Assembly: GCA_900642245.1 (NCBI GenBank)
Contig: CAAAJI010000005.1
Location: forward strand, 775,212 to 828,748
DNA from: Fragilaria radians
Lineage: Eukaryota > Bacillariophyta > Fragilariophyceae > Fragilariales > Fragilariaceae
Length of the DNA: 53,537 bases
Direction of reading: 5' to 3'
Under the pieces are notes generated by a model. The model ran no database searches and had not been told where the DNA came from. It worked only from the letters and a program-made list of their open reading frames with translations. Below, one piece after another: positions 52,111-53,537 of this stretch (position 1 is its first letter; each line of letters opens with the position of its first letter). A program made the position numbers and the translations under genes.

Positions 52111-53537
52111 GGCTTTCTCTTAATAAAGTGGCAAGACCAACGGCATGCGCAATATAATATTCAGAGAATCTAGGCTGCTACTAGTAACATTTGGTCTTTA
52201 TCCCTATACATAAAATCTTTTCCACCGTTTTTATACTTGAAAATAAAGTATTGCTATTCATATGCATTCAATTTGCTCATGCTTTCCAAGATGACAGAGG
52301 AAAAACTTCAACGTTAGGTGATCCATAGCACGTACATCAGATTAAACGAAAGAATCAAATAAAAGATGAGCATCTACACGTTTTCTTTCCAGAAATATGA
52401 GCTGAGCATCATATACTCAATTTTGATTTAGTACATACATGCATCAGGTGAACATAATTTGAACTCTAAAACCTTTGGAGGTATTGTTCTGGGCATCTCC
52501 TCACTCACTGTAAAGAGTATCAAACAAGATATAGATTTGCAGATTTTTTCCTCGAAAAGATCCAAATACTTCCTCTCAGAAACAACTTCAATCTTTGCTT
52601 CAACTCAAGTTTTCGTTGCAGCTACATTTAGCAATCAAGCAAGAACTGGGTGTCTTGTGGTGTATCTGTTTCACAGTAATGTCATCACTGTTTCGACGTG
52701 CCTTAAGGTCTATTTATGGTTGAACCACGTGGAAAATCAATCTTATGCTTTCTCTTCCAAAATTATTGAAGGGAAGGAATAATCATATTGCTTATGAAAT
52801 AGTACGATATTGGCCACCTGTGTGAAGACTCAACTGATGTGTCCATTCTATTGTACATTTATCTGACAACCCCATGTGAGTCAGAGCTTGGTATAGTGGT
52901 TTGCATAATATTCAAACGCGCATAAACTGATCCAGAGGGAGCATTAAGTTAGGCATATGCTTAACTTTCTCTTCAAAGCAACGATAGTCTTGCAAGAGTC
53001 TTTCAACTTATTGCAAAAAAAGATCTTTAGCTGTGAGGGTATTCCGTCCATAGGACGGTGTGGTGGAATAGACCTAGTAACTGGACTTCAGCTTTTTGAA
53101 GCATTATTAAACCCTATATTACCCTTTAGTCAACGCATTGGAGATATGCAGTGGCACAAAACACTAAATCTCTGGTTGTTAGCGTACAACGGCAAAGCCT
53201 CTTCAACCAAGGATCAAAATCGAGATGTTAAGAGAGAATGCAATTAGAAAATGAACTTTACCAAGATTGTTGATCTCTGAATTATAAGTTTTATGAAGCC
53301 ACAGCTGCTTCATCAGAACAAAGAATACAGGAGTGTTTTGAGGGCTCCTGATTTGGTTGTCTGAAAAGTAGCTAAAGCATAACAAAACGCCGAGAAAAAA
53401 AACTCTCGTTTTAGTTTTGATTCCAAAAAAATTCTATAAACCATCGTTATCCTAAAATTTCGCGCCAAAACTAATAAATTGTGGTCTCTCGAAATGAACT
53501 CACCCTTCAGAAATTCTCTCTTATCAAGTGATATATA
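52111..53537. other. Terminal region, no gene recognised
   Basis: AT-rich. Two plus-strand frames, 52459-52782 (107 codons) and 52957-53247 (96 codons), have no motif I recognise and could be chance or parts of spliced genes running on beyond the window. A gene cannot be excluded. Confidence 0.4.

Noticed and set aside
52459..53247. Two plus-strand frames near the right end as genes
   Set aside because: No recognisable domain or reliable start; kept only as an unassigned region.
1..53537. CRISPR array, operon-type defence island or prophage
   Set aside because: No regularly spaced repeats, no operon spacing, and spliced eukaryotic genes throughout.

Overview
This AT-rich window reads as nuclear DNA of a photosynthetic stramenopile, most likely a diatom. 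Genes are spliced with short GT-AG introns (67-121 nt). Two plastid enzymes carry the bipartite presequence typical of secondary red plastids: a signal peptide whose cleavage site is followed by Phe (ANA|FSVF in sulfite reductase, VNA|FTPF in FtsH). A nuclear thiamine glycine oxidase lacks the ThiG part that diatoms usually keep on the plastid genome. There is one assembly gap of 414 N (19215-19628). The species cannot be named from this sequence.

Layout. 1.5-4.8 kb: a two-exon C2-domain membrane protein (MCTP-like). 6.5-10.1 kb: two minus-strand genes, a type II membrane protein with two Cys-rich repeats and a ThiO-like oxidase with a long C-terminal extension. 10.6-16 kb: degenerate transposon material (Ty1/copia reverse transcriptase relic, a dispersed ~580-bp repeat). 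16.5-18.6 kb: a small bZIP factor and a secreted or plastid-targeted TLDc protein. 18.6-24 kb: gap and relics. 24.1-25.6 kb: a zinc-site (BED-like) protein of a family I associate with diatoms. 25.6-32.5 kb: relics around an NSE1-like gene (28.4-29.05 kb). 32.6-37.2 kb: divergent ftsH and ferredoxin-sulfite reductase genes. 38.3-38.9 kb: an acidic protein of unknown function. 39-42.4 kb: the second copy of the dispersed repeat and an internally deleted copia element. 42.6-49.9 kb: the densest gene block, with an STK16-like kinase, a rhomboid protease, a SNF2-C-lobe/Cys-rich protein and a BCDIN3D-type RNA methyltransferase. 49.9-53.5 kb: a Gag-protease relic and no convincing host gene.

How the genes relate. 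Three products probably act in or for the plastid: FtsH (thylakoid proteolysis and photosystem II repair), sulfite reductase (sulfide for cysteine) and ThiO (iminoglycine for the thiazole of thiamine). FtsH and sulfite reductase share a ~480-bp divergent promoter. The other genes look like unrelated housekeeping or regulatory functions, and I see no operon-like or defence-like cluster. The most unusual items are the SNF2 C-lobe fused to a plant-like Cys cluster without an N-lobe, the RING-less NSE1, the ThiO extension, the BED-like family and the dispersed repeat. I found no clearly new multi-gene system.
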